A DNA stretch of 64,000 nt, from the NCBI GenBank assembly GCA_902790375.1, contig CADARY010000002.1, positions 1-64,000 on the forward strand. The letters are read 5' to 3'. A model generated the notes under the pieces. The model was not told where the DNA came from. It saw nothing but the letters and a program-made list of their open reading frames with translations, and searched no databases. The stretch's first letter is position 1; every line of letters begins with the position of its first letter. The DNA comes from Oscillospiraceae bacterium. Its GTDB lineage: Bacteria; Bacillota; Clostridia; Oscillospirales; Oscillospiraceae. A program made the position numbers and the translations under genes. Positions 33,324-42,800 of the stretch are shown here, piece by piece.

Positions 33324-34760
33324 ATGTCGGGGAAGAGCATGACTACATGGACAAAGGACATAACCGATATGAAAGATTTCAAATTTCAGAAAGTCCTCTC
33401 TCCGCTGCAGGCCTGGTCCTACGCTTACGGCTGCATCATGTGCTGGGGCGCCTTCGTTATGACGGCAACGATGTTCCTGCCCCAGGGCGGCGTTGTCGGC
33501 TCCCTGCTGGCCTATCCGGTGGGCGGCTTCTTTATTATTCTCATCGCTATGAATTATCACTATCTTTCCTCTCTGTGCCCGGCAAACGGCGGGATTTTCT
33601 ATCTGCTTCAGAACACCATGGGACGAGGCCATGCCTTTGCCGCCTCCTGGGCCATCTGCTTTGCCCATCTGCTCATCATCCCCCTGAACGCCCGTGCCCT
33701 TGCGCAGCTGATCCGCGCAGTGATGCTGGAGTATTTCCAGGTGGAATATCACGTCCTGATCCCCGGGACGAAGGTCCTGGTCGTAGATTTCTTTTTGATT
33801 TTTCTGACCCTGATCTGTTTTGCCTATGTGAATTTCAAGGGGATTCGCGTGAGTGCAAGCGTTCAGACGACAGGGGCTGTGATTCTGGCCGCAGGGATCG
33901 TCCTGATGTTTTTCATGGCATTGTTCTCCGGCGTTGATATCCGGGAGAAAATGACCCCTGCTTTTTATCCCGGCAGCGATCCTGTCGTCTCCTTTATGCT
34001 GATTTTTATTATGATCCCGTGGGCTTTTGTGGGCTTTGATTCTGCCCCCGCCCTCTCCCGGGAGGCGGCCTTCTCCAAGAAATTGCTGGGAAAAATCATG
34101 ATCATGGCGATTCTGTTCGGTACCTTCAGTTATATGTCCCACATCGTGATTACGCTGCTCGGCGCGCCACAGCCCTGGCCGGAATATGTGCACAATATCG
34201 GCAAAGGACTGGAGAGCATCGCGGTGGTGGCCGCCATCCGCAGGCTGTACGGTACAGGTGGGTTGATCCTTGCGCTTATCACGCTCCTCGGCGGCATTGT
34301 GACCGGCGTGAACGGCAGCATTGCCAATGTGAGCCGCTTGTTTTATACCATGTCCCGCAGCAATTCTCTTTTTCCTGTTCTTGGCAAAACCAATGATAAA
34401 GGCGTGCCGGACAGGGCCATCAATTCCGCGGTCATCGCATCCCTCGTGCTGGTGCTCATCTCAACAACCTTCAATACGGTCGAGATGGTAGCTTCTATCT
34501 GCACTGCTTTCGGATATGGCTACTGCTCTCTCTCCGCCCTTCTCAACGCAAGAAAACAGGGGAACAGGCGATATATGTTTACCGGGGCAACAGGGCTGCT
34601 CGTCTGCATCGTATGGCTGGTGTTCCTGTCCATACCGATTTTGCCCATCAAGTCCTTTTTGAGCGCAAAGCTCTATGTCAGCCTTGGCGTCTGGGTATTT
34701 ATCGGCATATGGGGATACGCGATTACCTGCCGTAAGCCCGACACCATTCTGGATACATAA
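33324..34760 (+). CDS. APC-family amino acid permease
   Basis: 478 residues with about 12 membrane segments. The first segment region SPLQAWSYAYGCIMCWGAF and the later FVGFDSAPALSREA match the amino acid-polyamine-organocation family. The substrate cannot be read. Its presence between the mutase and the priming transferase is odd for a polysaccharide locus; supply of glutamine or an amino acid substituent for the polymer is one possible reason, but it may be an unrelated passenger. Confidence 0.8.
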   Translation: MSGKSMTTWTKDITDMKDFKFQKVLSPLQAWSYAYGCIMCWGAFVMTATMFLPQGGVVGSLLAYPVGGFFIILIAMNYHYLSSLCPANGGIFYLLQNTMGRGHAFAASWAICFAHLLIIPLNARALAQLIRAVMLEYFQVEYHVLIPGTKVLVVDFFLIFLTLICFAYVNFKGIRVSASVQTTGAVILAAGIVLMFFMALFSGVDIREKMTPAFYPGSDPVVSFMLIFIMIPWAFVGFDSAPALSREAAFSKKLLGKIMIMAILFGTFSYMSHIVITLLGAPQPWPEYVHNIGKGLESIAVVAAIRRLYGTGGLILALITLLGGIVTGVNGSIANVSRLFYTMSRSNSLFPVLGKTNDKGVPDRAINSAVIASLVLVLISTTFNTVEMVASICTAFGYGYCSLSALLNARKQGNRRYMFTGATGLLVCIVWLVFLSIPILPIKSFLSAKLYVSLGVWVFIGIWGYAITCRKPDTILDT

Positions 34761-34840
34761 CAGACGTATGGAAGAATCCACGAAGCGATACGCCTGAAAG
34801 AGTTTCAGTCTTAGTCTATACAGAGAGGAAGTGAAGCATT

Positions 34841-36289
34841 TTGCATCGTCGAGGGGAGGATAACGCCTTACGGCATTTGGATTTTACCGTTATTGATATT
34901 TTTTTGATGCAGCTTAGCTTCATGCTCATGTATTGGGCGACCGGGCACAGGGGGATCATCTACCTGGACCCGACATACCGTATCCAGCCGATCATCTTTT
35001 TCAGCGGCCAGATGGCGCTGGGGCTGTTCTCGGATTGCTATGACGGCATCCTCGTCAGGGACAAGCACGAGGAGTTCATCGTCATGCTGCGCTACACCTT
35101 TGAGGTTTGGCTTTTGTGCGGCGTGTTTGTGATTCTTGCGAATATCAAGGCGAAGCTGCCGCAGCTTTTGATGGCCACGCTTTTCTACTTTGACCTGGCA
35201 TTTTTCGGGCGTGAGTTCAATAAATTCCTGCACCGAAGAAGTAGGCCTGACCGCCGACATGTGCTTGTAGTTACATCCAGCGACCAGGTGAGAAGGGCCA
35301 TACTCAAAATCAATCACAGCGGCGCCGCCGATGATCATGAGATCATGGGGATCTGTCTTACTGACGATGCCGAGCTCGGTCAGTTTTCTGATCTGAATAT
35401 CCCGGTTCTTTACATAACAGATCCAAACCTGCTGCCGACGCTGACAACCTGGTGGATCGACGATGTATTCGTCCTCAGTACCGAAAAGGGCGGCTATCCC
35501 AAGGAGCTGATGGAGGACTTTCTCACCATGGGCATGACCATCCATTACAGTCTCTCGGTTCTGGATGATTTCAACTTTGCCAAGACAGATGTGGACAGCC
35601 TCGGCGATTATAAGGTTATCACCAACTCCACCCACTTCATTACCGACCGCGCGGCCTTCATGAAGCGCAGCATGGACATCGCGGGCGGCCTTGCGGGCAG
35701 CTTTGTCACGATCCTTCTGGCGTTCGTGATCGGCCCCGTCATTTATATAAAATCTCCCGGGCCCATCTTCTTCAAACAGAAGCGCGTCGGTCTCAACGGC
35801 AAGTTTTTTTATATGTACAAATTCCGCAGTATGTATCTGGACGCCGAGGAGCGTAAGGCGGAGCTTATGGCTAAGAACAAGATCAAGGACGGCCTGATGT
35901 TTAAGATGGATGACGATCCGCGCATCATCGGAAGCGAAAAGAAGGGGAAGGACGGCAAGCCCAGGGGAATCGGCAACTTTATACGCAATACCAGCATTGA
36001 CGAGTTCCCGCAGTTTTTCAACGTCCTCAAGGGGGACATGAGTCTCGTCGGCACACGTCCGCCGACTATTGACGAGTGGAACAACTATGCCCCGCGCCAT
36101 CGTGTCCGCATGGCGGTCAAGCCTGGTATAACCGGCATGTGGCAGGTCAGCGGGCGCAGCAAGATCACGGATTTTGAGCAGGTCGTGGCCCTGGACAAAA
36201 AATATGTGGAAAACTGGTCACCGCTGCTTGATATCCGTATCCTGTTAAAAACGGTCAAGGTTGTTCTGAACCATGACGGCGCATCGTGA
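34841..36289 (+). CDS. Polyprenyl glycosylphosphotransferase (priming enzyme, WcaJ/CpsE type)
   Basis: 482 residues, TTG start behind GAGGAAGTG. Four N-terminal membrane segments, a Rossmann-like CoA_binding_3-type region (~140-240), then a membrane hairpin and the bacterial sugar transferase domain: KSPGPIFFKQKRVGLNGK, FYMYKFRSM, NTSIDEFPQFFNVLKGDMSL, KPGITGMWQVSGRS. It transfers the first sugar-1-phosphate to undecaprenyl phosphate and so starts each repeat unit. It is the last gene of the locus. Confidence 0.93.
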   Translation: MHRRGEDNALRHLDFTVIDIFLMQLSFMLMYWATGHRGIIYLDPTYRIQPIIFFSGQMALGLFSDCYDGILVRDKHEEFIVMLRYTFEVWLLCGVFVILANIKAKLPQLLMATLFYFDLAFFGREFNKFLHRRSRPDRRHVLVVTSSDQVRRAILKINHSGAADDHEIMGICLTDDAELGQFSDLNIPVLYITDPNLLPTLTTWWIDDVFVLSTEKGGYPKELMEDFLTMGMTIHYSLSVLDDFNFAKTDVDSLGDYKVITNSTHFITDRAAFMKRSMDIAGGLAGSFVTILLAFVIGPVIYIKSPGPIFFKQKRVGLNGKFFYMYKFRSMYLDAEERKAELMAKNKIKDGLMFKMDDDPRIIGSEKKGKDGKPRGIGNFIRNTSIDEFPQFFNVLKGDMSLVGTRPPTIDEWNNYAPRHRVRMAVKPGITGMWQVSGRSKITDFEQVVALDKKYVENWSPLLDIRILLKTVKVVLNHDGAS

Positions 36290-36353
36290 ACCGGGCGTAT
36301 ACGCCAATCACCCGCACCGTCAAACGGGGCACAGAGAGCCGATGGATGCCCGC

Positions 36354-36382
36354 TTGCAAAACAGCCGGGCTGATGGTATAAT
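36354..36382 (+). promoter_or_regulatory. Promoter of the rbfA operon
   Basis: TTGCAA (36354-36359) and TATAAT (36377-36382) with 17-base spacing, ~90 bases before rbfA. The same -35/-10 pair drives rpe at 42735. Confidence 0.75.
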
Positions 36383-36471
36383 AAAACCCGTATGTTGTTT
36401 TGAAATAATCAGGTTGCTTCAATAAAAGCGCGGACCGAAGGATCCGTTGCCTGTTCTTTTAGGAGAGTAGC

Positions 36472-36843
36472 ATGTCATCCAATAAAATTGCAAGAATCAA
36501 TGACGATATTCAGCGCGTTATTTCCGCCAAGCTGCGGGATATCAAAGATCCGCGTGTGCAGCAGGGCATGATCAGCGTCACCCGCGTAGAGACAACGGGC
36601 GACCTGCGTTACAGTAAAATCTGGCTCTCTGTGATGGGCCTGAAAGACGAAAAAGAATTTCGCCGCGGTATCAAATCCGCCGGCGGCTGGCTGCGCCATG
36701 AGCTTGGGGCTGTGCTGAATCTGCGTTATACGCCCGAGCTGGTATTTGAGCTGGACCACAGCATCGAATACGGGGCGCATATCAATGAGGTTATCAATTC
36801 CCTGGATATCAGACAGGATGAGGATTCGGACGATGGACTATGA
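36472..36843 (+). CDS. rbfA: Ribosome-binding factor A
   Basis: 123 residues. KIARINDDIQRVISAKLRDI at the start and RVETTGDLRYSKIWLSVMG are the KH-fold core of RbfA, which matures the 30S subunit and 16S rRNA 5' end. TAGGAGAG precedes the ATG. It starts an operon with nrnA, truB and ribF and overlaps nrnA by 11 bases. infB, its usual upstream neighbour, is not here. Confidence 0.95.
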   Translation: MSSNKIARINDDIQRVISAKLRDIKDPRVQQGMISVTRVETTGDLRYSKIWLSVMGLKDEKEFRRGIKSAGGWLRHELGAVLNLRYTPELVFELDHSIEYGAHINEVINSLDIRQDEDSDDGL

Positions 36844-37768
36844 AAGCTGCGCAAAGCTCCTGCTGACGCATGAGGATATCCTGATCCTTACACACATGAA
36901 TCCGGACGGGGACACGGCCTCCTGCGCTGCGGCTCTGTGCAGCGCACTGCGGCGCGGCGGACGAAGGGCGTATGTTTTCCCGAATCCCCAGATGGGCAGG
37001 AAGCTGCGTCCTTATTGTGAGAAATACTATGCGCCTGCCGACTTCAAGGCAAAGTATGTCGTTTCAGTCGATGTTGCAGACGAAAAGCTTTTCTGCCTGG
37101 GTTATGATGGAAAGGTTGACCTGTGTATTGACCATCACCCCTCCAATACGCATTTCGCGGAGAAGAGCTTTATTCAGGATGAAAAAGCTGCCTGCGCGCA
37201 GATCGTTATGGGAATAATCCTCAGCATGAATGCCGATCTCACGCAGGAGGAGGCTACCGTTCTTTATATTGGCCTTTCAACCGATACCGGGTGCTTCCAG
37301 TATAACAACACGGATGCGGAAGCCTTTGAGGCGGCTGCCGAGCTGATGCGCTGCGGCGCTGATAATCTGAGCGTGAATACCGTGTTTTTCCGGAAGGTGT
37401 CGTCGGCCCGGCTTAAACTGGAGAGCATGATATACGATACCATGCGCTTTTATCTGGGAGGCCGGATCGCTGTGGCAACCGTGACGCAGGATATGATTCG
37501 CAAAACGGGCGCAGTGGAGGATGATCTGGATGATCTGGCAGGTCTTGCCGGACGCTCTGAAAAGAGCCTTGTCAACATTACCATCCGGGAAAAGGAAAAC
37601 GGGGCCTGCCGCGTATCCGTGCGCTCCTTCCCCGGCATAAACAGCAGCGATATCTGCAAGGTCTTCGGCGGCGGCGGACACGCTGCGGCAGCAGGCTGCA
37701 CGATAGAAGGCACGCCGGAGCATGTGCGTAATCTTCTTGTCGGCGTGGTGGAAGAGGTCTGGAAATGA
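36833..37768 (+). CDS. nrnA: Bifunctional oligoribonuclease/pAp phosphatase (DHH family)
   Basis: 311 residues. LTHMNPDGDTASCAAAL, VVSVDVAD, CIDHHPSNTHF (the DHH motif) and the C-terminal DHHA1 stretch GGGGHAAAAGCTI define NrnA. It degrades 2-5-nt RNAs and pAp; NrnA-type enzymes can also remove pGpG, the product of EAL phosphodiesterases. The ATG at 36833 begins within the last codons of rbfA; its stop overlaps truB. Confidence 0.92.
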   Translation: MDYESCAKLLLTHEDILILTHMNPDGDTASCAAALCSALRRGGRRAYVFPNPQMGRKLRPYCEKYYAPADFKAKYVVSVDVADEKLFCLGYDGKVDLCIDHHPSNTHFAEKSFIQDEKAACAQIVMGIILSMNADLTQEEATVLYIGLSTDTGCFQYNNTDAEAFEAAAELMRCGADNLSVNTVFFRKVSSARLKLESMIYDTMRFYLGGRIAVATVTQDMIRKTGAVEDDLDDLAGLAGRSEKSLVNITIREKENGACRVSVRSFPGINSSDICKVFGGGGHAAAAGCTIEGTPEHVRNLLVGVVEEVWK

Positions 37769-38634
37769 ACGGTATCCTCCTTGTGGATAAGGAACAGGAC
37801 TGGACCAGCAATGACGTGGTTATCAAGCTCAAGGGTATCCTGCATGAGCGGCGTATCGGGCATTCCGGAACGCTCGATCCTATGGCGACCGGCCTTCTCG
37901 TGGTATTCGTCGGAAGGGCGACCCGGGCTGTGGAATTTGCGGAGCATGACAGAAAGCGTTATCTTGCCTGCCTGCGGCTGGGTATTACTACCGATACACA
38001 GGATATTACCGGAAGCATACTGGAACGGAAGCAGGTTTGTGTCACTGAGGCGGAGCTGGTCTCGGCGCTTGCGCGCTTTCGCGGCGAGCAGCAGCAGATC
38101 CCGCCCATGTATTCAGCGATCCGCGTCGGGGGAAAACGCCTGTATGAAATTGCCAGAAAGGGCGGAGAGATTCAGCGCGCGCCGCGTCCCATCACGATCC
38201 ATGAGCTGCGGCTCCTTGGGAAGGAGGGAGAGGACTGGCTGCTGGACGTTAGCTGTTCTAAAGGCACCTATATCCGCACGCTCTGCCACGATATCGGTCA
38301 AAGCCTCGGCTGCGGCGCATGCATGAGCGCGCTGCGGCGGACAGAGGCAGGGAGCTTCTCCGTTGACGATGCCCTCCGGATTGCGGATGTACAGCGCCTG
38401 CGGGACGAAGGGAAGATCGAGAGCAGTCTCCTCCCCGTGGACAGTCTTTTTTCCCGGGAAATGTCCTGCACGGCAACGGAAAGCGAAACACGCCGCATTT
38501 ATTGCGGATCGGATTATCCGACAGCGCACGAAGACGGCGTATACCGCGTATATGATCCTGACGGCAGATTTCTCATGCTCGGCAGAGCGGAAGCCGGGAT
38601 CATGAAGACCATAAAAAGCTTTTATGAGGTATGA
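37765..38634 (+). CDS. truB: tRNA pseudouridine(55) synthase
   Basis: 289 residues. NGILLVDKEQDWTSNDVV at the start, the catalytic region HSGTLDPMATGLLVV with the nucleophilic Asp, and KGTYIRTLCHDIG are all TruB hallmarks. It makes pseudouridine 55 in the T loop of tRNA. It overlaps nrnA and ribF by four bases each, a tightly coupled operon. Confidence 0.96.
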   Translation: MNGILLVDKEQDWTSNDVVIKLKGILHERRIGHSGTLDPMATGLLVVFVGRATRAVEFAEHDRKRYLACLRLGITTDTQDITGSILERKQVCVTEAELVSALARFRGEQQQIPPMYSAIRVGGKRLYEIARKGGEIQRAPRPITIHELRLLGKEGEDWLLDVSCSKGTYIRTLCHDIGQSLGCGACMSALRRTEAGSFSVDDALRIADVQRLRDEGKIESSLLPVDSLFSREMSCTATESETRRIYCGSDYPTAHEDGVYRVYDPDGRFLMLGRAEAGIMKTIKSFYEV

Positions 38635-39563
38635 AGGCTATGGCACAATTGAAGCGCAGTATTGCGCTCGGCTTTTTTGACGGAGTCCATATCGGGCATG
38701 GCGCGCTGCTCAACAAGACGAAGTCGCGTGCCCGGGAGCTGGGCGCGGTCCCTTCTGTCCTATCCTTTGACGTACACCCGGACAAGCTTGTCTTCGGAAA
38801 AGATGTGCCGCTGATCAACAGCGCTATCAGCCGTGAGGAAATCATTCGCCGCTGCTATGGGATCAACGATGTGGTGTTCATTCATTTTAACCGGCACACC
38901 ATGTGCATGCCGTGGAAGGAGTTTGCCGACAACATTATTGAAGAGCTGGGCCTTGTATGGATCGTGGTTGGACATGATTTCTGCTTCGGTTACCAAGGCA
39001 AGGGGACAGCGGTGAAGCTGAAGGAATACTGTGCCGAAAAAAACATCGGCTGCGATATCATAGAACCGGTGTGTCTGGACGGCAGAATTGTGAGCTCCAC
39101 TTATATTCGCAGGCTGATAGCAGACGGCGATATGGAACAGGCGGCCCGTTTCCTGGGCCATCCGCATACCCTCCAGGATACCGTACATTCCGGCTACCAC
39201 CTCGGGACCAAGCTCGGCGCGCCGACAATCAATATGTGTTTCCCGGACGGCGTTATCGTACCCCGGCACGGCGTATACGCGGCAAAGGTTTATCTGGAGG
39301 ACGGATCGGAGCATATCGCGGTGGCGAATGTGGGCATCAGACCGACCGTGAGTACGGACCGGTGCGTCAACGTGGAGACGCATCTGATCGAGTTTTCCGG
39401 CAATCTCTATGGGCGCCAGGCCCGTGTGGAGTTTTATAAGTTTCTTCGACCGGAACGGAAATTTCCCGACTATGAGGAACTGTCCCGGCAGATCAAACAG
39501 GATGCCGATGAAGCCAGGGTCTATTTCCGGCAGACGTCAGCATATGAATATGTTCAGACTTGA
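38631..39563 (+). CDS. ribF: Bifunctional riboflavin kinase/FAD synthetase
   Basis: 310 residues. The N-terminal nucleotidyltransferase domain has ALGFFDGVHIGHGALL (HxGH) and STYIRRLIADGDM; the C-terminal kinase domain has HSGYHLGTKLGAPTINM (GxPTxN, here GAPTIN). It phosphorylates riboflavin and adenylates FMN. The ATG overlaps the truB stop; a second ATG three codons later is also possible. Confidence 0.94.
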   Translation: MKAMAQLKRSIALGFFDGVHIGHGALLNKTKSRARELGAVPSVLSFDVHPDKLVFGKDVPLINSAISREEIIRRCYGINDVVFIHFNRHTMCMPWKEFADNIIEELGLVWIVVGHDFCFGYQGKGTAVKLKEYCAEKNIGCDIIEPVCLDGRIVSSTYIRRLIADGDMEQAARFLGHPHTLQDTVHSGYHLGTKLGAPTINMCFPDGVIVPRHGVYAAKVYLEDGSEHIAVANVGIRPTVSTDRCVNVETHLIEFSGNLYGRQARVEFYKFLRPERKFPDYEELSRQIKQDADEARVYFRQTSAYEYVQT

Positions 39564-39581
39564 TGCAGAGAGGAGAAAACC

Positions 39582-40613
39582 ATGAGCAACAATCAAACTG
39601 CAGAATACAATGCAAAGCCCGTCAAAAAGCGCCGTTCCCTGTGGTGGCTCTGGCTTATATTGATTCTGGTGGCTTTTGCCGGGGGAATCATTGCAGGCCT
39701 GAAGCTGAATACCATGCCGCTGCCGATGCAGGTGAAAGACAAACTGTATCCCGTGATCGAATCCTATATCCCCGGCGGAACAAAACCGCATATGCCGATT
39801 GCAGCGCCTGAGGCGACGGCCGCCCCTGCGCTGACTGCGGCTCCCGAATCCACTGCGGCTCCTGTGCTGACGGCCGCCCCTGAAGCGGCTCCCGAATTCT
39901 CTCCTGTACCGGAAGCCAATATTGCTCCGGAGGTGACGCCGTTTCCCACGGCCGAACCCGCAGCGGCATTTGAACCGCTGCTTGCCGCAGAGCCAATTAC
40001 GGTGACGGCTCCTGCAGGTGAATCCGTCCCTGCCGCCGAAGCAACACCTGCGCCCAAGAATACGGTGGAGATGACGACTGCGGTGTCTGAAACAAACGCA
40101 TTTGAAAGCAGCGCTCCTTCAAAATACATCGGTGTCGACAACGCTCTCCGAATTGCCCTTGAACATGCGGAGCACGCGAAAGAAGAGGTCGAGGTTGACG
40201 GCGTATATCGCACAAAAGACGATGAGGGCGCAGCTGTATATCATGTCAGCTTTCATATCGGAGAGATCTGTTACGACTACGTGCTCGATGCCTTCAGCGG
40301 AGAGATCCTGAGCTGGAAGATGACCGGGCTGAGCGCTTCTGAAACCCTGGCTTTCGCGGCAGATTTTCAGGGCAATGACCAGACGGAGGCAGAAGCTGCA
40401 GCCGCGCCGGAAATGATCAGCGACGAGCAGGCCAGAGAGTACGCCTATGCGCATGCCGGCGTAAAGGCGGCAGATGTGCTGCGCAGCAGCGTCGAGCTTG
40501 ACCAGACCGGCGAAAAGGCTTGCTACCATGTGGTGTTCAGGATCACAGACCGCAGATTTGATTACAGCGTTGACGCCTGCACCGGCGAGATTCTGAGCTT
40601 TGAGCTTCGATAA
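39582..40613 (+). CDS. Membrane-anchored protein with two PepSY domains
   Basis: 343 residues. A basic start is followed by one membrane helix (~22-42), an Ala/Pro/Glu/Thr-rich repetitive linker (~65-165) built from AAPE-type repeats, and two PepSY-like domains (~187-248 and ~280-343) ending in DAFSGEILSWK and DACTGEILSFE. The domains should sit outside the membrane. PepSY domains often inhibit proteases or serve as lipoprotein modules. It follows ribF after 18 bases. Confidence 0.75.
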   Translation: MSNNQTAEYNAKPVKKRRSLWWLWLILILVAFAGGIIAGLKLNTMPLPMQVKDKLYPVIESYIPGGTKPHMPIAAPEATAAPALTAAPESTAAPVLTAAPEAAPEFSPVPEANIAPEVTPFPTAEPAAAFEPLLAAEPITVTAPAGESVPAAEATPAPKNTVEMTTAVSETNAFESSAPSKYIGVDNALRIALEHAEHAKEEVEVDGVYRTKDDEGAAVYHVSFHIGEICYDYVLDAFSGEILSWKMTGLSASETLAFAADFQGNDQTEAEAAAAPEMISDEQAREYAYAHAGVKAADVLRSSVELDQTGEKACYHVVFRITDRRFDYSVDACTGEILSFELR

Positions 40614-40620
40614 CGGAAAG

Positions 40621-40660
40621 AGAGACCGCTTTTCTTCAAATCAAAGCGGTCTCTTTTCTT
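40621..40660. terminator. Terminator at the end of the rbfA operon, convergent with telA
   Basis: AGAGACCGCTTT (40621-40632) pairs perfectly with AAAGCGGTCTCT (40643-40654), followed by TTTCTT; the A-rich left side makes it usable for the minus-strand telA transcript too. Confidence 0.85.
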
Positions 40661-40690
40661 AACTTTGGGTATATCCTGGACTTACGATAC

Positions 40691-41854
40691 TCAGCCGCGC
40701 ATGGAAATCAGCTTGTTCTTCAGCTCGCCTTCGATCTGGGCAAGCTCCTGCTCGGCCTGCTGGCGCTTGGCACGGCCTTCGTCCTGAATCTGCCGGACCT
40801 CGTCCAGCGTCTGGATCAGTTCAAGATTGGTCTTCTTGAGCGTCTCGATATCGACAATGCCGCGTTCAGCCTCTTTGGCGATATTGACGCTGCCCTGGTG
40901 CAGGGCTTCGGCATTTTTCATCAGCAGGGAGTTGGTCACATCGGTCACCTCACGCTGGGCTTTCATGGCCTGGTCAGAGTGGTACTGAGAAAGAGCCAGG
41001 ACCATCTGGCTTTTCCAGAGGGGAATCGTGTTCATGATGGAGGAGCGGATCTTCTCTGCCATCAGGCTGTCGTTATTCTGGATCATGCGGATCTGCGGAG
41101 CCATCTGCACGGAGATGGTGCGTGTCAGCTCAAGATCGTGGATTTTCTTCTCGAAGCGGCCGATCATATTGGAGAAATCATTGGCTGCCTGCGCGTCCTC
41201 GGGAAGGCCCGTCTCGAGCGCCTTCGCCTTGTACTTGGGCAGCTCTTCATTGCGAAGCTGCTCAATGCGAAGCTTGCCGGCCAGGATGTACATGGTCAGC
41301 TCTTTGAGGTACTCCTGGTTCTTGTCATACATCTTGTCCATCAGGCTGATATCCTTCATCAGCGTGATTTCATGCTTCTCAAGGGATTCGACGATGTTGT
41401 CCACATTGGTCTCAGCCTTGTCGTAGGAGGCCTTCAGCTCTGCAATGCTCTGGGTGGATTTCTTAAACAGCCCCCTCAGGCCCTTCTTCTGCTCACCGTC
41501 AAAATTCAAGCCCTTGAGCTCCACGACCAGGTCGCCGAGCATGTTGCCGACCTCGCCGAGATCCTTGGTGCGCACGGTGCCGAGCGCAGCGCCCGAGAAA
41601 TCAGAGATGTTTTTCTGGGCGTTGCTGCCGTAGTGCATGACCTGCTCGGTGTTCATGACGTCGATTTTCTCTGCAAAGCTGCGAACCGCGGCCTGCTCGG
41701 CAGGAGAGAGGCTGTTCAGATCGTATTCCTTTGCGGAGCTTTCTTCCGTCTTTTCTTCCTTGGCTTCCTCCTTGGGGGCAACCTCAACGGCGGCGGCAGC
41801 CGCGGCGGGGGTCGGGTCCAGCGTCAGGGAGGGGATATGGCTCTCTTCGTTCAT
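40691..41854 (-). CDS. TelA-family toxic anion resistance protein
   Basis: 387 residues, largely alpha-helical and charged, with a low-complexity acidic start and the TelA core (GLRGLFKKSTQSIAELKA, MYDKNQEYLKELTMYILAG, QMAPQIRMIQNNDSLMAEKI). The start at 41854 has AAAGGACG nine bases upstream; an in-frame start at 41917 lies within the spacer after xpaC and is less likely. TelA proteins are linked to tellurite and cell-envelope stress tolerance. It forms an operon with the XpaC-like gene upstream. Confidence 0.85.
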   Translation of the reverse strand: MNEESHIPSLTLDPTPAAAAAAVEVAPKEEAKEEKTEESSAKEYDLNSLSPAEQAAVRSFAEKIDVMNTEQVMHYGSNAQKNISDFSGAALGTVRTKDLGEVGNMLGDLVVELKGLNFDGEQKKGLRGLFKKSTQSIAELKASYDKAETNVDNIVESLEKHEITLMKDISLMDKMYDKNQEYLKELTMYILAGKLRIEQLRNEELPKYKAKALETGLPEDAQAANDFSNMIGRFEKKIHDLELTRTISVQMAPQIRMIQNNDSLMAEKIRSSIMNTIPLWKSQMVLALSQYHSDQAMKAQREVTDVTNSLLMKNAEALHQGSVNIAKEAERGIVDIETLKKTNLELIQTLDEVRQIQDEGRAKRQQAEQELAQIEGELKNKLISMRG

Positions 41855-41873
41855 GCTGTCTGCGTCCTTTCTG

Positions 41874-42608
41874 TCAAATATCAAAATCCTTATTGCCGGA
41901 GAGGCCCTCTCTGGCAAGCATGGTGTTCATGACCTCAATGTCCGTCTCAATATCCAGCGCCTGGTCTTCAAACAGGGAATCCAGCCGCTTTTTATAAGCC
42001 TCGATCGCGGCATCGAGCATTTCGTTGATGTTCTTCATGCTCTTGTCCAGATTCTCTCCCTCGATCCCCTGAGAGCTCATCCGGTCATAAGCGTTGAGAA
42101 GCTTGATGGTTGTGGGGAGATAATAGTTCATGAACTTCCGGATCTGAGGGATATCAGAGGGATCGGCAATGGCGTCCTGTGTGATCTTGTCTGTGATGCG
42201 CATGAGCTCGTTGATTTTCTGGCGCACAACAGGATCCTTGATCGACATGTACAGCCGGCCCATCTCGCTCAGCGCACGGTTTCCTTCCTGAATGATAGGG
42301 TCAATTTCGGGGCCGTAGCTCTTCTTTGCGGAAGCGGCAGTCCTGGTCGCGGGCTCCTTGCCGGCCTGTAAGCGTTGTTCGCGCTCAAGCTTCCTTGCCT
42401 GCCTTTTTGCCCGGCCTCTCATGAACAGGGCGGCAATCCCGCCGGCTGCGACGGCGGCAGTAAGCACGATCAAGAAGTATATTACGCTTGTCCACCCCAT
42501 CAGGGCGGCCAGCACCCAGAGTCCGACATATCCGCCGACGCCCAGCGCTACCCACAGCCCGGTGTTGCTTTTCTTTTTCAATGCATCGTACCCTCCGTTC
42601 AAATTCAT
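41874..42608 (-). CDS. XpaC-like membrane protein
   Basis: 244 residues. Two adjacent membrane segments (~18-60), a basic stretch RGRAKRQARKLEREQR, then a helical cytoplasmic domain with MRITDKITQDAIADPSDIPQIRKFMNYYLPTTIKLL, which is the 5-bromo-4-chloroindolyl-phosphate-hydrolysis (XpaC) family core. XpaC and TelA genes are commonly paired, as here. The family name reflects a phenotype rather than a proven enzymatic role. Confidence 0.82.
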   Translation of the reverse strand: MNLNGGYDALKKKSNTGLWVALGVGGYVGLWVLAALMGWTSVIYFLIVLTAAVAAGGIAALFMRGRAKRQARKLEREQRLQAGKEPATRTAASAKKSYGPEIDPIIQEGNRALSEMGRLYMSIKDPVVRQKINELMRITDKITQDAIADPSDIPQIRKFMNYYLPTTIKLLNAYDRMSSQGIEGENLDKSMKNINEMLDAAIEAYKKRLDSLFEDQALDIETDIEVMNTMLAREGLSGNKDFDI

Positions 42609-42615
42609 TCATTAT

Positions 42616-42644
42616 ATTTTATCGCTAATTCCCGGGCACGTCAA
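42616..42644 (-). promoter_or_regulatory. Promoter of xpaC-telA
   Basis: On the minus strand TTGACG (42644-42639) and TAAAAT (42621-42616), 17-base spacing, just ahead of the XpaC-like gene. Confidence 0.65.
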
Positions 42645-42734
42645 GTAGAGAAAACAACAGAGCGCATAAGTTGTTACTGGATAGAGCCAAGTTGTTAAAT
42701 CAATGAAAACAATATATTTTCCCGCAAAAATCTC

Positions 42735-42763
42735 TTGCAAAGAACAGATAAAAGAAGTATAAT
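42735..42763 (+). promoter_or_regulatory. Promoter of rpe-recR
   Basis: TTGCAA (42735-42740) and TATAAT (42758-42763), 17-base spacing, ~38 bases before rpe. Confidence 0.75.
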
Positions 42764-42800
42764 AACTTAGTTTATACTGAAATGAGGATGGAATGACGTC

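Noticed and set aside
26172..36289. A true alginate operon
   Set aside because: Precursor genes match, but there is no Alg8 synthase, Alg44 PilZ protein, AlgG or AlgK; assembly genes are of the Wzx/Wzy type.
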